Program-made: the position numbers and the translations under genes
The notes under the pieces: model-generated
What the model saw: the letters and a program-made list of their open reading frames with translations, nothing else
The model's database searches: none
What the model was told of the DNA's origin: nothing
Assembly: GCA_011772425.1 (NCBI GenBank)
Contig: WVZO01000533.1
Location: 1 to 64,000 of the forward strand
Source: Candidatus Aminicenantota bacterium
GTDB lineage: Bacteria; Acidobacteriota; Aminicenantia; UBA2199
Direction: 5' to 3'
Length of the DNA: 64,000 nucleotides
In this document: one piece after another, positions 1 through 9,109 of the stretch
Numbering within the stretch: the first letter of the stretch is position 1
Layout: every line of letters begins with the position of its first letter

Positions 1-117
1 ATAACATAGATTCCCAGGAGTGTAAATATATAAATATGTGACCCTCTCCCCTGAAAAACCGCCAACCATCAATGATTTCAGTTAAAGTATACAAAAATGT
101 TACCACATAAAAAGAGA

Positions 118-316
118 AATTCGAAATCCTAAATCCGAAATCCGAAACAAATTCAAAATTCAAATGTTCAAAATTCAAAACAAAAACAATCTGGTCCTAC
201 TTCATATAAATTATATGATCTCCTTTAAAAGGGTGCCCGCGCCGCGGGCTTTTGGTCATTTGAATTTCGGTCATTTGGATTTGTTTCGAATTTCGTGCTT
301 TGAATTTCGGATTTCT
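118..316. repeat. Long imperfect inverted repeat, CGAAAT-type
   Basis: Two arms of about 65 bp (118-187 and 249-316) are reverse complements with mismatches. The left arm is built from GAAATCCGAAAC and AAATTCAAAATTC motifs, the right arm from GGTCATTTGAATTTCGG and GGATTTGTTTCG. The loop holds an AT palindrome (201-217) and a GC hairpin (235-249). A second copy of the same architecture lies at 5697-5869, so this is a dispersed element rather than a terminator of one gene. It fills the stretch between the window edge and the S10 peptidase; no gene is seen there. Confidence 0.75.
235..253 (+). terminator. GC-rich hairpin followed by T-run
   Basis: A perfect 6-bp stem, GCCCGC / GCGGGC with loop GCC, is followed by TTTT. 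It looks like a rho-independent terminator in the plus direction, but it sits inside the loop of the larger inverted repeat and may simply be part of that element. Confidence 0.4.
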
Positions 317-369
317 ATGCACTGACTCTGCAATTGTGTACGATTTATGTACAATTATATTATTACTGA

Positions 370-1914
370 CTACTTTATGGTATTTCTATAAAACTCCCTG
401 GCGTCATCCCTGAGTTTTTTTATCGAGGGATTGTGAATATACATCATATGACCCGCTTCATAATATTTCATGACAATATTTTTTGCCAGCGATTCAGGTA
501 AACCGATGTGATTGACCGTATAGAGAGCAGCAAAATAAGGGGTGGCAAGATCATAATAACCATTAGCGATCATGACTTTTAAATATTTATTATTCTCTAT
601 GGCCTTTCGAAGTCTTTCTGCTGCATTGACATACCTGTTACCGCGCCCCCAATTCCAGGGATGTACCTGGAAGGTCAGGGGCCAATAAGGTATATCATTG
701 ACATATTTCAGCTCACTGCGAATATAATGATTAATGACCGCTACAAATGGACCGGCAATAACAAAACTGGGGTCTTCTTCAAAGAATTCACCGGCAGCAT
801 CCAGGGATTCATGTTTAAACCGGCTGTCCAAACGCCCCACCACCTGTTTTTCATCCCGCAGGAGTTCGCGGATAAACCGGAATATCTCGATACGCAGATT
901 GGTATTATCGATATATTTCCGGGAAAGTCCCGTATACTGAGCCAATTTATCAATGACGGTGTTTCGCTCTTGTTCTGTCAGTTTATCCCCTTTAGCCAAC
1001 GCCACCAGGTAGTCGGTTAACGCCCACTGTTCCACTTCTTTCAGGGTGCTTTCCAGGTCCTCCTGGTATTTTGCCGGGAGTTTTTTATGATACCAGGCAG
1101 TGGCTGTATAAGTGGGCAAGAAAAGCACACAGGGCATATCATTGCCAGGAAAAAACCGGCTGTTCTGATAGTGCAGGACGGTGGAGACCAGCACCAAGCC
1201 CTGGAGATACATGCCGTAGGTATCCTGCAAATAACTGGAAAGCCCGGCTGCCCGTGTCGTACCATAACTTTCTCCGCATATAAACTTGGGAGACAGCCAG
1301 CGGTTGTTTTTGGTGACATAAAGCCGGATAAAATCACCCACAGATTTGATATCCTCTTCTAACCCGTGAAACTTTTTTTTCTCTACACCAGGGGCAGGCC
1401 GACTGTAACCGGTACTCACCGGATCGATAAATACCAGGTCGGTAAAGGTTAACCAGGTGTATTCATTGTCCACATACTCATACGGCTGTGGTAAAACAAA
1501 CCCTTCTTCCGACAATCTTACCCGTTTCGGTCCTAACCCTCCCATGTGAATCCAACAAGCGGCAGCACCCGGTCCACCATTAAAAGCAAACGTAATGGGC
1601 CGTTTCTGTAAATCGTTTTTTCCCTCTTTGCTATAGGCAATAAAAAATATCGTTGCCTGGAGCTTGCCGGAATCGTCTTTCATTAACATGTAACCGGCAG
1701 TGGCCTTGTAATTTAATGGTTTTTTATCAATCACAATGGAATGATTCGTAACCGAAAGCTTTGCCAGCTTCGCTTCATCCACCGCCGGAGTCACAGGTTT
1801 TTTCCCTGGTTTCTCGGGTTTTACTTCCTTTGAACTCTCAGCCAGCACAGGACTGTTTAATACCAGACAAAAAATCGTGACCACGATTAAAACCGTAAAT
1901 AATTTTGACTTCAT
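370..1914 (-). CDS. Secreted serine carboxypeptidase-like protein (peptidase family S10)
   Basis: An N-terminal hydrophobic segment ending near VLAES reads as a signal peptide, so the enzyme is probably periplasmic or secreted. Family S10 hallmarks are in order: the oxyanion-hole segment FNGGPGAAA, the nucleophile motif CGESYG with Ser216, a DLATP segment carrying the likely catalytic Asp, and EAGHMMY with the catalytic His near the C-terminus. S10 enzymes remove C-terminal residues from peptides. About 514 residues is normal for bacterial S10-like proteins. An in-frame ATG lies 6 codons further upstream (1932), but the ribosome binding site AGGAGGT (1918-1924) lies between the two ATGs, so 1914 is the start. 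It is a single gene flanked by repeats. The family call is secure; substrate specificity cannot be read from sequence. Confidence 0.92.
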   Translation of the reverse strand: MKSKLFTVLIVVTIFCLVLNSPVLAESSKEVKPEKPGKKPVTPAVDEAKLAKLSVTNHSIVIDKKPLNYKATAGYMLMKDDSGKLQATIFFIAYSKEGKNDLQKRPITFAFNGGPGAAACWIHMGGLGPKRVRLSEEGFVLPQPYEYVDNEYTWLTFTDLVFIDPVSTGYSRPAPGVEKKKFHGLEEDIKSVGDFIRLYVTKNNRWLSPKFICGESYGTTRAAGLSSYLQDTYGMYLQGLVLVSTVLHYQNSRFFPGNDMPCVLFLPTYTATAWYHKKLPAKYQEDLESTLKEVEQWALTDYLVALAKGDKLTEQERNTVIDKLAQYTGLSRKYIDNTNLRIEIFRFIRELLRDEKQVVGRLDSRFKHESLDAAGEFFEEDPSFVIAGPFVAVINHYIRSELKYVNDIPYWPLTFQVHPWNWGRGNRYVNAAERLRKAIENNKYLKVMIANGYYDLATPYFAALYTVNHIGLPESLAKNIVMKYYEAGHMMYIHNPSIKKLRDDAREFYRNTIK

Positions 1915-1984
1915 ATGACCTCCTTTTTTCATTTAAATATATTGTACGAAATTATTTGTAAAAAAGTTTACATTAATAAATAAA

Positions 1985-2147
1985 AAGTTTTGCAGGGGTC
2001 CAGGGGGTGGTTTTTCCTAAAAGGGGGTCGGCGACCCCAGCCTATAGGCGTCGTTCATGACGTTTGGAAGTTATCAAACGGAAAAACGTTGTTTTTTTTA
2101 GCGCATTTTGCAGAGTATTAACAAAAGAACCCCCTGGCCGCCGGAGG
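1985..2147 (+). repeat. GTTTTGCGGGG-type hairpin element, copy 1, with an insert in its loop
   Basis: The left arm, GTTTTGCAGGGGTCCAGGGG (from 1988), pairs with GAACCCCCTGGCCGCCGGAG (2127-2146). Two intact copies of the same element occur at 9914-9976 (opposite strand) and 63900-63967, with arms only about 15 nt apart. Here roughly 95 bp (about 2023-2120) separates the arms and itself contains a hairpin, GGGGTCGGCGACCCC. No gene is seen in this interval. Confidence 0.65.
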
Positions 2148-2153
2148 CACTAC

Positions 2154-4751
2154 TTAATTGTTAACCACTCTTGCTTTGGTCAAAAAGGCTTCCTGGTAAG
2201 AGGCTCCAAAATATTCTACCGGCTCTTTATCATCGGGATTATAACCGGGAATCCGGTTAAAAAACTCAAATGCTTCTTTCCGCTTTCCCTCCCAGAACAA
2301 CTGCTGTCCTTTCAGGTTATAACCGGTGGTGACCCAGTACTTTTCCAATTCCTTTACAATATTATCTTTGTTCTCGACAGCGGATCCCAGGTTCACCAGG
2401 TAATCCTTTACCGGGGTTCGATAGTTCAGCAGCGCAATATAATTATTGTAACTGGTGCGGCTCTTGCTCAACGCCCGGCCGGAAAGGTATTCCACTGCCA
2501 TATTATCATCAGTATGCAGCGGCACATCCCCCACAAACGCCCCTACTTTGCCGTTGGCAAAAAGAAAAAAATCCAGGATTTTGAAGGGGGTCTCCGTATT
2601 GATCTCCTGCAAATCCGCCGCCACTGTTGGCATAGCTAATCTCTTTTCTATTTGCGCATAGTCGATTTTCCCGTGGTCCAGTTTGCCGATGACAATGACG
2701 TAGGAGTTCATGGTGTTGTTGGTGTACCAGACCGATGTATAGGGAAAGACTTTGTAAAAGCTTTTAACAATCATCTTAAAGTTTTCAGGGGTAATACTGT
2801 AGAAAGGCAGCCACTGGGACACCAATCCCCCGGGTTTTAACCGTTTTTTCAGGAGTTTGTAATAATCATAGGTATAGAGGCTGCCGTTGCCGCTGAAACG
2901 CGGGTGGATGGAATCGGATAGAATCACATCGTACGTTTCCGTATCTGCCAGTACTTTGTTCCTGCCGTCGGTAAAAATCACTTCCACCCGAGGGTCGTTC
3001 AGTACGCCGTGATTGATCATCTGAAAATATTTGGATGCTTCTTCAATGATACTACGGCTGATTTCTGCAATGGTTATTTTTTCTACCGGGTAACGGGAAA
3101 CCGCCCAGGCAGTGCCCCCGCTGCCAAAACCAATATGAAGCACGCTTTTGGGATTTTTATGAAGCAGCAGCGGCAGATGACCCTGGAGTTTCTGGATAGA
3201 AAAAAGCTCACCGGAAGTTCCCGCCACATTCACACCATTCATGCTCAACTGCCGCCACGTTCCCCGTACCCCTTTGCGTTCTTCCACGGTAACCGTGGCA
3301 TAGATGTCTTCTTCAAAGGTCAACAGTTTGACTTTATTGCGGCCCGCATCCTGGAAAATACCGGCGGTCAGGATCACCTGGTCCGGGGAGGTTAAAAGGA
3401 AATAACCCCCGTAAAAAATTAGTACGCATGCTGCGGCAATGACCAGTTTTTTTAGTTTTGCTCCCTGGTCTTCAAACACCAGATAAACCCCAACGCCCAG
3501 GTTCAGGGAAGCCACCAGCAGCAGGCTCTTTTGTGCGCCCAAAAAAGGCAGTAGGACAAACCCGGCACAGAACGATCCCACAATGGTACCCAATGTATTC
3601 ATGGCATAAAGCTGGCCGGTCTCTTTGCCCAGCTCTTCTTTGCTGCGGACAAAAAGCCGGACAGCCAGGGGAAAACTAGCCCCCATCAGTACTGTTGGCA
3701 GGATTAACAGTTGCAGAGTAGAGAAAACCAGGGCTAATATAAAGGTCGAATATCTCTGGGCTGCCATTGCCTCTCCCATGGCGCCCATGAGATCGGAAAG
3801 GCTGCCGAATTGGTTGATAATAAGGATTAAATTTAGAGCCAGTGCCAGTTGAATGATGGCAAACACCCGGACCGGGTTTTTCAAGTTTTTAACAAAGTAG
3901 CTCATGATAGCCGCGCCCAGGGTAATGCCCATAAGATAGACGGCCAGCATAATGCTGTAAGCATAAACGCTGCTGCCCAGGTGCAGGGTGAGGATGCGGT
4001 TCCAGATAACCTCGTAAGCCAGGGCGGTAAAACCGCAAACAAAATATACCCACATGACCCAATGTCCTGGCATGGGTTTTACCTTGAATTTAAATAAACC
4101 TTTCCAGAAGAAGGAGGGTTTTTCGCCGCGGGTCAGCAGGAAAGCGGCTGCCAGGATGATAAAATTGACTACAGCAGCGGTTATCACAGTCATTTGCAGA
4201 CCCAGCATCGGGATCAGGAAAAAACCGGCAATAAACGTACCCAGGACTGCTCCCAAAGTATTGATGGTATAAAGGAAACCGATGCCGGAGCCGGCGGATT
4301 TTACATCCCGGGTAAATTGCCGGGCCAGCAGGGGCAGTGTAGCGCCCATGCAGATAGTGGGGGGTAAAAGGATAATAAGGGCCAGGAAGAATTTAATGAA
4401 TCCCATCAGCATATTATCGCCGCCGCTGAGGGAATACAAGGGAATATAAATCACGTGCAGCTTTGCGAATACCACCAAGGTTAACAGTCCATATAAGCCG
4501 ATAAAGCCTTCCAGGATACCGTACAGCCGCAGCGGTGACCCGGTGCGGTCGGCGATGCGGCCGAACAGCCAACTGCCCAGGGCCAATCCGGCCATAAAAG
4601 CCGTTAACAATGTACCGACTGCCCATACCGTGTTGCCAAATACCAGGAGCAGCATTTTTAGCCAGGCCACCTGGAACACCAGGGATATCAACCCCGATAA
4701 CAGGAAAAGCAGCATTGCTGCGAGTTTTTTATAATTAAAATTATTTTTCAT
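2154..4751 (-). CDS. Fused MFS-like membrane domain / spermidine synthase-like protein
   Basis: The first half (about residues 8-430) consists of 12-14 hydrophobic segments in two similar halves, each opening with an LxFLLSG- or FTALAYEVIW-like helix, typical of fused MFS/spermidine synthase proteins. A SpeE-like Rossmann methyltransferase fold follows (about 470-720). It has a nucleotide-binding loop HIGFGSGGTAW, an acidic strand end and a DSIHPRF...LYTYDYY segment equivalent to the spermidine synthase active-site region. The last ~90 residues look helical. Whether it makes polyamines is uncertain, since fused homologues are often uncharacterised. The start has GAGG about 10 nt upstream. It stands alone between repeat regions. 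Confidence 0.85.
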   Translation of the reverse strand: MKNNFNYKKLAAMLLFLLSGLISLVFQVAWLKMLLLVFGNTVWAVGTLLTAFMAGLALGSWLFGRIADRTGSPLRLYGILEGFIGLYGLLTLVVFAKLHVIYIPLYSLSGGDNMLMGFIKFFLALIILLPPTICMGATLPLLARQFTRDVKSAGSGIGFLYTINTLGAVLGTFIAGFFLIPMLGLQMTVITAAVVNFIILAAAFLLTRGEKPSFFWKGLFKFKVKPMPGHWVMWVYFVCGFTALAYEVIWNRILTLHLGSSVYAYSIMLAVYLMGITLGAAIMSYFVKNLKNPVRVFAIIQLALALNLILIINQFGSLSDLMGAMGEAMAAQRYSTFILALVFSTLQLLILPTVLMGASFPLAVRLFVRSKEELGKETGQLYAMNTLGTIVGSFCAGFVLLPFLGAQKSLLLVASLNLGVGVYLVFEDQGAKLKKLVIAAACVLIFYGGYFLLTSPDQVILTAGIFQDAGRNKVKLLTFEEDIYATVTVEERKGVRGTWRQLSMNGVNVAGTSGELFSIQKLQGHLPLLLHKNPKSVLHIGFGSGGTAWAVSRYPVEKITIAEISRSIIEEASKYFQMINHGVLNDPRVEVIFTDGRNKVLADTETYDVILSDSIHPRFSGNGSLYTYDYYKLLKKRLKPGGLVSQWLPFYSITPENFKMIVKSFYKVFPYTSVWYTNNTMNSYVIVIGKLDHGKIDYAQIEKRLAMPTVAADLQEINTETPFKILDFFLFANGKVGAFVGDVPLHTDDNMAVEYLSGRALSKSRTSYNNYIALLNYRTPVKDYLVNLGSAVENKDNIVKELEKYWVTTGYNLKGQQLFWEGKRKEAFEFFNRIPGYNPDDKEPVEYFGASYQEAFLTKARVVNN

Positions 4752-4794
4752 TTTATCTTATCCTCATTTCTTGTTTCATTTGACCCCCTATTAT

Positions 4795-5110
4795 ACCATA
4801 CTAAAATTTTTATTAAACCACGAAGGCCACGAAGGGTTTTTTCTTTTTATTTTTAGCCACGAAGATACACGAAGATACACGAAGATACACAAAGAAAAAA
4901 AGATTAGGAGGTAGGGAACCAATAGAATGTAGATGGCATAAGGGGCCTCTCTGCCGATAGGTTTCAAAATGAACATATCAATTGCTAATAAATTTAAAAT
5001 CCTGAATCCCGCTGCTTCCAACAAATTCAATTGGCCAAAATTCAAATATTATTTTATTCGTGTAACTTCGTGTACCTTCGTGGCTAAAAAGAAACAAAAA
5101 AAACAAAGGT
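4795..5110. repeat. Degenerate CACGAAG / TTCGTG repeat tract
   Basis: This gene-free stretch contains CCACGAAGGCCACGAAGGG (4817 onwards) and three tandem GATACACGAA units (4862-4890). At 5056-5090 there is an inverse partner, TTCGTGTAACTTCGTGTACC. The two sides could pair as an imperfect inverted repeat of about 280 bp. An 84-codon minus-strand ORF across it is composed of repeat sequence and is not credited as a gene. Confidence 0.6.
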
Positions 5111-5201
5111 GAAAATATTTCTTTTCTTTTTATAGTGTTTTATGGTATAAATAGGGGGTTAAAAAATTTAGCTGCGGTTGAACACGGAATAGGAGGCAAG
5201 T

Positions 5202-5627
5202 ATGAAATATTACCATGTAGCCGGGGAAAGCGAAGTAGATAAAATCTACAATAATGGTATCTATGCCAATGACAGGAATGAAATCATCCTGGTTGTACTT
5301 AAGGATGATTTTCTGTTGAAGAAATTTGTCCTTGATATGTATGCTTATGAAGAGTTGGGAGTCGACACGTACTGTGCCTTTGAAATTTCACCCGCCGGGG
5401 TGGAGGGACCGCTGTTTGAAACCAATATTAAGAGTATGTTTTCAGGTTCCTACAAAGCAAGCAAACAGCCGCATATTGAGAGTCAATATATAAAACCCTT
5501 TAAGGGGGAAGAGAGTTATGAAGGGATGGGTTTGATCGATGGGGTATTTCCTGTGGAGAATAAGGATAAATTCACGGATGAATACAAGCACCAGGTGTTG
5601 GAATATTTGCAAGAAGTAGGGAGTTGA
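5202..5627 (+). CDS. Hypothetical protein, 141 aa
   Basis: I do not recognise a named family. The start is well supported by AGGAGG 5 nt before the ATG. The protein is soluble and acidic with no signal peptide. The opening pattern, YYHVAGESEVDKIYNNGIYAN, resembles the beginning of small ADP-ribosyltransferase-like or RNA 2'-phosphotransferase-like folds (a Tyr-His followed by a helix and a Gly turn). That resemblance is weak and is an inference. It sits between two repeat regions and just upstream of the TIR-STAND gene, in what looks like an accessory stretch. Confidence 0.75.
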   Translation: MKYYHVAGESEVDKIYNNGIYANDRNEIILVVLKDDFLLKKFVLDMYAYEELGVDTYCAFEISPAGVEGPLFETNIKSMFSGSYKASKQPHIESQYIKPFKGEESYEGMGLIDGVFPVENKDKFTDEYKHQVLEYLQEVGS

Positions 5628-5696
5628 CCGGTATTGGAACCGGGATGACCCCTTTCGTTCTAGTATCACGTTAAGCCTCGATTGAGGTGCAAAAAT

Positions 5697-5869
5697 TTAA
5701 ATCCGAAGCACGAAGCACGAAATCCGAAACAAATCCAAAATCCAAATTTCCAAAATTCAAAACAAAAACAACATGATACGATACTTTCAGGTTCTTTTCG
5801 TTTTGGTCATTTGAATTTTGGTCATTTGAATTTGTTTCGGATTTCGATATTCGAATTTCGGATTTTTCT
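5697..5869. repeat. Long imperfect inverted repeat, CGAAAT-type, copy 2
   Basis: The left arm carries AATCCGAAGCACGAAG, GAAATCCGAAACAAATCC and CCAAAATTCAAAAC. The right arm carries GTTTTGGTCATTTGAATTTT and GTTTCGGATTTCG. The arms are about 70 bp each around a roughly 35-bp centre and match the element at 118-316 in sequence and arrangement. It directly abuts the 42-bp tandem array. Confidence 0.75.
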
Positions 5870-5880
5870 TAAGTCAACAG

Positions 5881-6156
5881 TATCGGGACCAGGTCCCTGT
5901 CATACTTTTAATTTCAAACTATCATCCGGACCAGGTCCCTGTGATACTTTCAATTTCAAACTATCATCCGGACCAGGTCCCTGTGATACTTTCAATTTAA
6001 AACTATCATCCGGACCAGGTCCCTGTGATACTTTCATTTTAAAACTATCATCCGGACCAGGTCCCTGTCATACTTTCAATTTGAAACTATCATCCGGACC
6101 AGGTCCCTGTCATACTTTCAATTTGAAACTATCATCCGGACCAGGTCCCTGTCATT
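5881..6156. repeat. Seven-copy 42-bp tandem repeat with palindromic cores
   Basis: The core GGACCAGGTCCCTGT recurs at 5886, 5928, 5970, 6012, 6054, 6096 and 6138, an exact 42-bp period. Each unit alternates two near-palindromes. One is TATCA-N3-GGACCAGGTCC-N3-TGATA (last arm partly degenerate in some copies). The other is TTTCAATTTGAAA. Because 42 is a multiple of 3, the array is open in one frame (a 14-residue repeat containing SGPGPC), but that frame starts inside the neighbouring inverted repeat and has no ribosome binding site. I therefore treat it as non-coding. It is not a CRISPR array because there are no unique spacers. Confidence 0.85.
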
Positions 6157-6243
6157 GATATAAAAAAACTCTCTCTGTGCTCTCTGTGTCCTCTGTGGCT
6201 CTGTGGTTTAAAAAAGAAATAATTCTTTTGGCTGGAAACTTTT

Positions 6244-6271
6244 TTGACAATAAGGTATAATGTTATATTAA
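6244..6271 (+). promoter_or_regulatory. Candidate sigma-70 promoter for the TIR-STAND gene
   Basis: TTGACA at 6244-6249 is followed after 16 nt by TATTAA (6266-6271), 21 nt before the start codon. The -35 hexamer is perfect and the -10 is moderate. A TATAAT also lies at 6256-6261, but its spacing to the -35 is too short. Confidence 0.45.
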
Positions 6272-6292
6272 TCATCTGATGAGAGGTTGCGG

Positions 6293-9109
6293 ATGGGTAA
6301 GGTTTTTATTAGTTACAATAAAGCAGACCGTAAATGGGCCGAGTGGATTGGCTGGCAATTGGAAGAAGCAGGCTATTCTATTATTTTACAAGTCTGGGAT
6401 TTCAAGCCCGGTTCCAATTTTGTGCTGGAAATGCAGAAAGCAATAAAAGAGGCAGAACGAACCATTGCAGTTCTTTCACCGGATTACCTGGATGCCTCTT
6501 TTACGCATCCTGAATGGGCAGCCGCATTTGCCCAAGACCCAACGGGAGAAAAGGGGATACTGGTTCCTGTCCTGGTTCGGCAGTGTGACCCGGATGGATT
6601 ACTAAGTCAAATAAACTATATTAATCTTGTTGGACTGGATAACGACACAGCCAAAAACACTTTAATTAACGGTTTAAGCCAAAAACGTTTAAAGCCGGAT
6701 AAACCTCCGGTTTTTCCCGGTAAACCGATACCTTCAGTAGAACGCTCTATTCATGAAAAGCCATCTTTCCCGCCGGATGACATTTTACTATACAAACTAC
6801 CGGTGACCGGGCCGAAGTTGTTTGGGAGAGAAAAGGAATTAAAGATTTTATATGAGGCGTGGAAGGAAAAGAAAATTCATGTGATAACCCTGGTGGCCTG
6901 GGGCGGTGTGGGAAAAACCGCTTTAGTCAACTATTGGCTAAACTTGATGGAACAGGATAACTTCCGGGGAGCGGAAAAAGTCTATGGCTGGTCCTTTTAC
7001 AGCCAGGGCGCTGCCGAAGGAAAACAGGCATCCGCTGATGAATTTATGCAAGACACATTAAAATGGTTTGGGGACAAAAATCCGAAGGAAGGTTCTGCGG
7101 TAGATAAAGGCCGGCGATTGGCGCGGTTGATTCGCAAGCAGAGAACGCTGCTTATATTGGATGGATTGGAACCATTACAATATCCACCCGGTGAAGCGTA
7201 CGGCATGGAAGGCCAGGTAAAAGACCCGGGGCTGAAAACCATGTTAAAGGAGTTAGCAGCTTCTCAACCGGGACTGTGTGTGATTACCACTCGTGAATCG
7301 GTAACGGATTTAAAGAATAAAATCGATTTTACAGTAAAGGAAATTTGTTTGGAGCATCTTTCCGATAAAGCAGGTGTAGAATTGTTAAAGAATTTTGGAA
7401 TCAAAGGCTTGGAAAAAGAGATATTAGAGGCAGTGCAGGACTTTGACGGCCATGCACTGGCATTGAACTTATTGGGCCAATACCTCAAAAGCGTTCATCA
7501 AAGTGATATCCGTAAACGGGACAAAATCCCGAAATTAACCAAAGAAAAGAAACAGGGCGGCCATGCCCGCCGGGTGATGGAAGCCTATGAAAAATGGCTG
7601 GGTAAATCAGCAGAGCTTGATATATTAAGGATAATGGGATTATTTGATCGTCCTGTCGAAATTGGAGCTATCAATGCTTTGAAAGCAAAACGGCCGATTC
7701 CAGGTGTGACAAAAAAATTAAAGAAAATATCAATAGAAGATTGGCAGTATGCCTTAAACAATCTCAGAGATGCCAATCTTTTGGCAAAGGAGAACCCGAA
7801 GAAACCAGATGTATTGGACTGCCACCCCTTAATCCGTGAGCATTTTGGTGAAAAGCTGCAAAATGAAAACCCAAAAGGCTGGAAAGAAGCCCATAAAAGG
7901 CTTTACCATTATTACAAAGAGTTGCCGGAGAAAGAACTGCCCGACACCCTCCAGGAGATGGAACCCCTGTTTGCCGCCATTGCCCACGGCTGCCAGGCCG
8001 GATTGCACCGGGAAGCATTGTATGATGTGTATTATTCACGAACTCAACGAGATAGCAACACGAAGTACTGTTGTAGTAACCTCGGTGCATTTGGTTCCGA
8101 TCTTGCGTCTGTATCTCATTTTTTTGAGAAACCCTGGAGCCAACCGGCTGCCGGTTTAAACGATTACGAAAAAGGCGCTGCATTGAATTGGGCCAGCTTT
8201 AGTCTCCGCGCATTGGGGCGTTTAAATGAGGCACTCCGACCCATGAAAGTTAGTATGGAGGTGGCAATTCAACAAAAAGAATGGTTAAGTTCCGCAAAAG
8301 CTGCCGGGAACCTCAGTGAACTGGCGCTGACGTTGGGTCAGGTGGAGAAAGCAGTAGAATATGCCCGGCAATGTGTCACATATTCCGACCGAAGTGATGA
8401 TGAATTTCGGCAAATGGCAACTCGAACCATCCTTGCCGATGCCCTCCACCACTCTGGCCAATTGGAGGACGCAGAAAAATTGTTGATAGAGGCGGAAGAA
8501 ATGCAAAAAAAGAGGCAGCCGGAATATTCCTACCTTTATTCCTTATGGGGCTTTCGATTCTGCGACCTCCTGCTGGCACAGGGAAAGTACCAGGAGGTAA
8601 TTGAACGGTCCGGGCAAACGCTTAAATGGGCAAAACATGTAAAATGGCTTTTAGACATTGCCCTTGACCAACTCTCACTGGGACGGGCATGGATGATAAA
8701 AGCGCAAAAAGAGAAAAAAGAATACTTTACTCAAGCAAACGATTACCTGGACCAGGCGGTGGCTGGATTGCGAAAAGCTGGCTACCAATATTACTTAGTC
8801 ATTGGTCTTTTAGATCGTGCAGCCTTTTACCGGTTGCAAAAGGACTTCTCCAAAGCCCGGGACGATTTAAACGAAGCGTTAGAAATCGCAGAACTGGGGT
8901 CCATGAAACTCTACCTTGCCGATTACCACCTGGAAGCGGGAAAATTATACGAAGCCGAAGGCAACGCTGAAGAAGCTCTTCATCATTTCCAGACCGCAAA
9001 AGAAATGATGGAAAAAATGGGATATAAACGAAAACTAAAAGAAGTGAACCTCTGTTTGAGTGGAGCCGCGAAGGCACGCGAAGAAACGCGAAGAAAAAAG
9101 TACCGCTGA
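6293..9109 (+). CDS. TIR-STAND-TPR protein, candidate NLR-like antiphage sensor
   Basis: Residues 1-135 form a TIR domain: KVFISYNKADRKWAEWIGWQL at the start, SPDYLDASFTHPEW with the likely catalytic Glu74, then ILVPVLVR. A STAND/NB-ARC-like NTPase follows, with FGREKEL, Walker A GGVGKT (Lys208), a Walker B-like LLILDGLEP near 287 and a TTRES sensor segment near 328. The remaining ~400 residues are helical TPR-like repeats. Bacterial TIR-STAND proteins are known to cleave NAD after ligand sensing and to act as abortive-infection defences; that role is inferred here. The ATG at 6293 has GAGAGG 6 nt upstream; a TTG two codons earlier overlaps that site. The extreme C-terminus is encoded by a run of CGAAG-type repeat sequence continuing into the intergenic region. 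Confidence 0.9.
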   Translation: MGKVFISYNKADRKWAEWIGWQLEEAGYSIILQVWDFKPGSNFVLEMQKAIKEAERTIAVLSPDYLDASFTHPEWAAAFAQDPTGEKGILVPVLVRQCDPDGLLSQINYINLVGLDNDTAKNTLINGLSQKRLKPDKPPVFPGKPIPSVERSIHEKPSFPPDDILLYKLPVTGPKLFGREKELKILYEAWKEKKIHVITLVAWGGVGKTALVNYWLNLMEQDNFRGAEKVYGWSFYSQGAAEGKQASADEFMQDTLKWFGDKNPKEGSAVDKGRRLARLIRKQRTLLILDGLEPLQYPPGEAYGMEGQVKDPGLKTMLKELAASQPGLCVITTRESVTDLKNKIDFTVKEICLEHLSDKAGVELLKNFGIKGLEKEILEAVQDFDGHALALNLLGQYLKSVHQSDIRKRDKIPKLTKEKKQGGHARRVMEAYEKWLGKSAELDILRIMGLFDRPVEIGAINALKAKRPIPGVTKKLKKISIEDWQYALNNLRDANLLAKENPKKPDVLDCHPLIREHFGEKLQNENPKGWKEAHKRLYHYYKELPEKELPDTLQEMEPLFAAIAHGCQAGLHREALYDVYYSRTQRDSNTKYCCSNLGAFGSDLASVSHFFEKPWSQPAAGLNDYEKGAALNWASFSLRALGRLNEALRPMKVSMEVAIQQKEWLSSAKAAGNLSELALTLGQVEKAVEYARQCVTYSDRSDDEFRQMATRTILADALHHSGQLEDAEKLLIEAEEMQKKRQPEYSYLYSLWGFRFCDLLLAQGKYQEVIERSGQTLKWAKHVKWLLDIALDQLSLGRAWMIKAQKEKKEYFTQANDYLDQAVAGLRKAGYQYYLVIGLLDRAAFYRLQKDFSKARDDLNEALEIAELGSMKLYLADYHLEAGKLYEAEGNAEEALHHFQTAKEMMEKMGYKRKLKEVNLCLSGAAKAREETRRKKYR

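Noticed and set aside
2064-2639. 191-codon plus-strand ORF antisense to the MFS/spermidine-synthase-like gene
   Set aside because: Mirror of the C-terminal coding region; the minus-strand protein has clear family motifs.
4791-5045. 84-codon hydrophobic minus-strand ORF
   Set aside because: Composed largely of the CACGAAG repeat tract; no ribosome binding site, no recognisable family.
5881-6156. Possible CRISPR array
   Set aside because: The whole 42-bp unit is repeated; there are no unique spacers and no cas genes nearby.
5682-6158. 158-codon plus-strand ORF encoding 14-residue SGPGPC repeats
   Set aside because: It starts within a dispersed inverted repeat, has no ribosome binding site and stays open only because the repeat period is a multiple of three.
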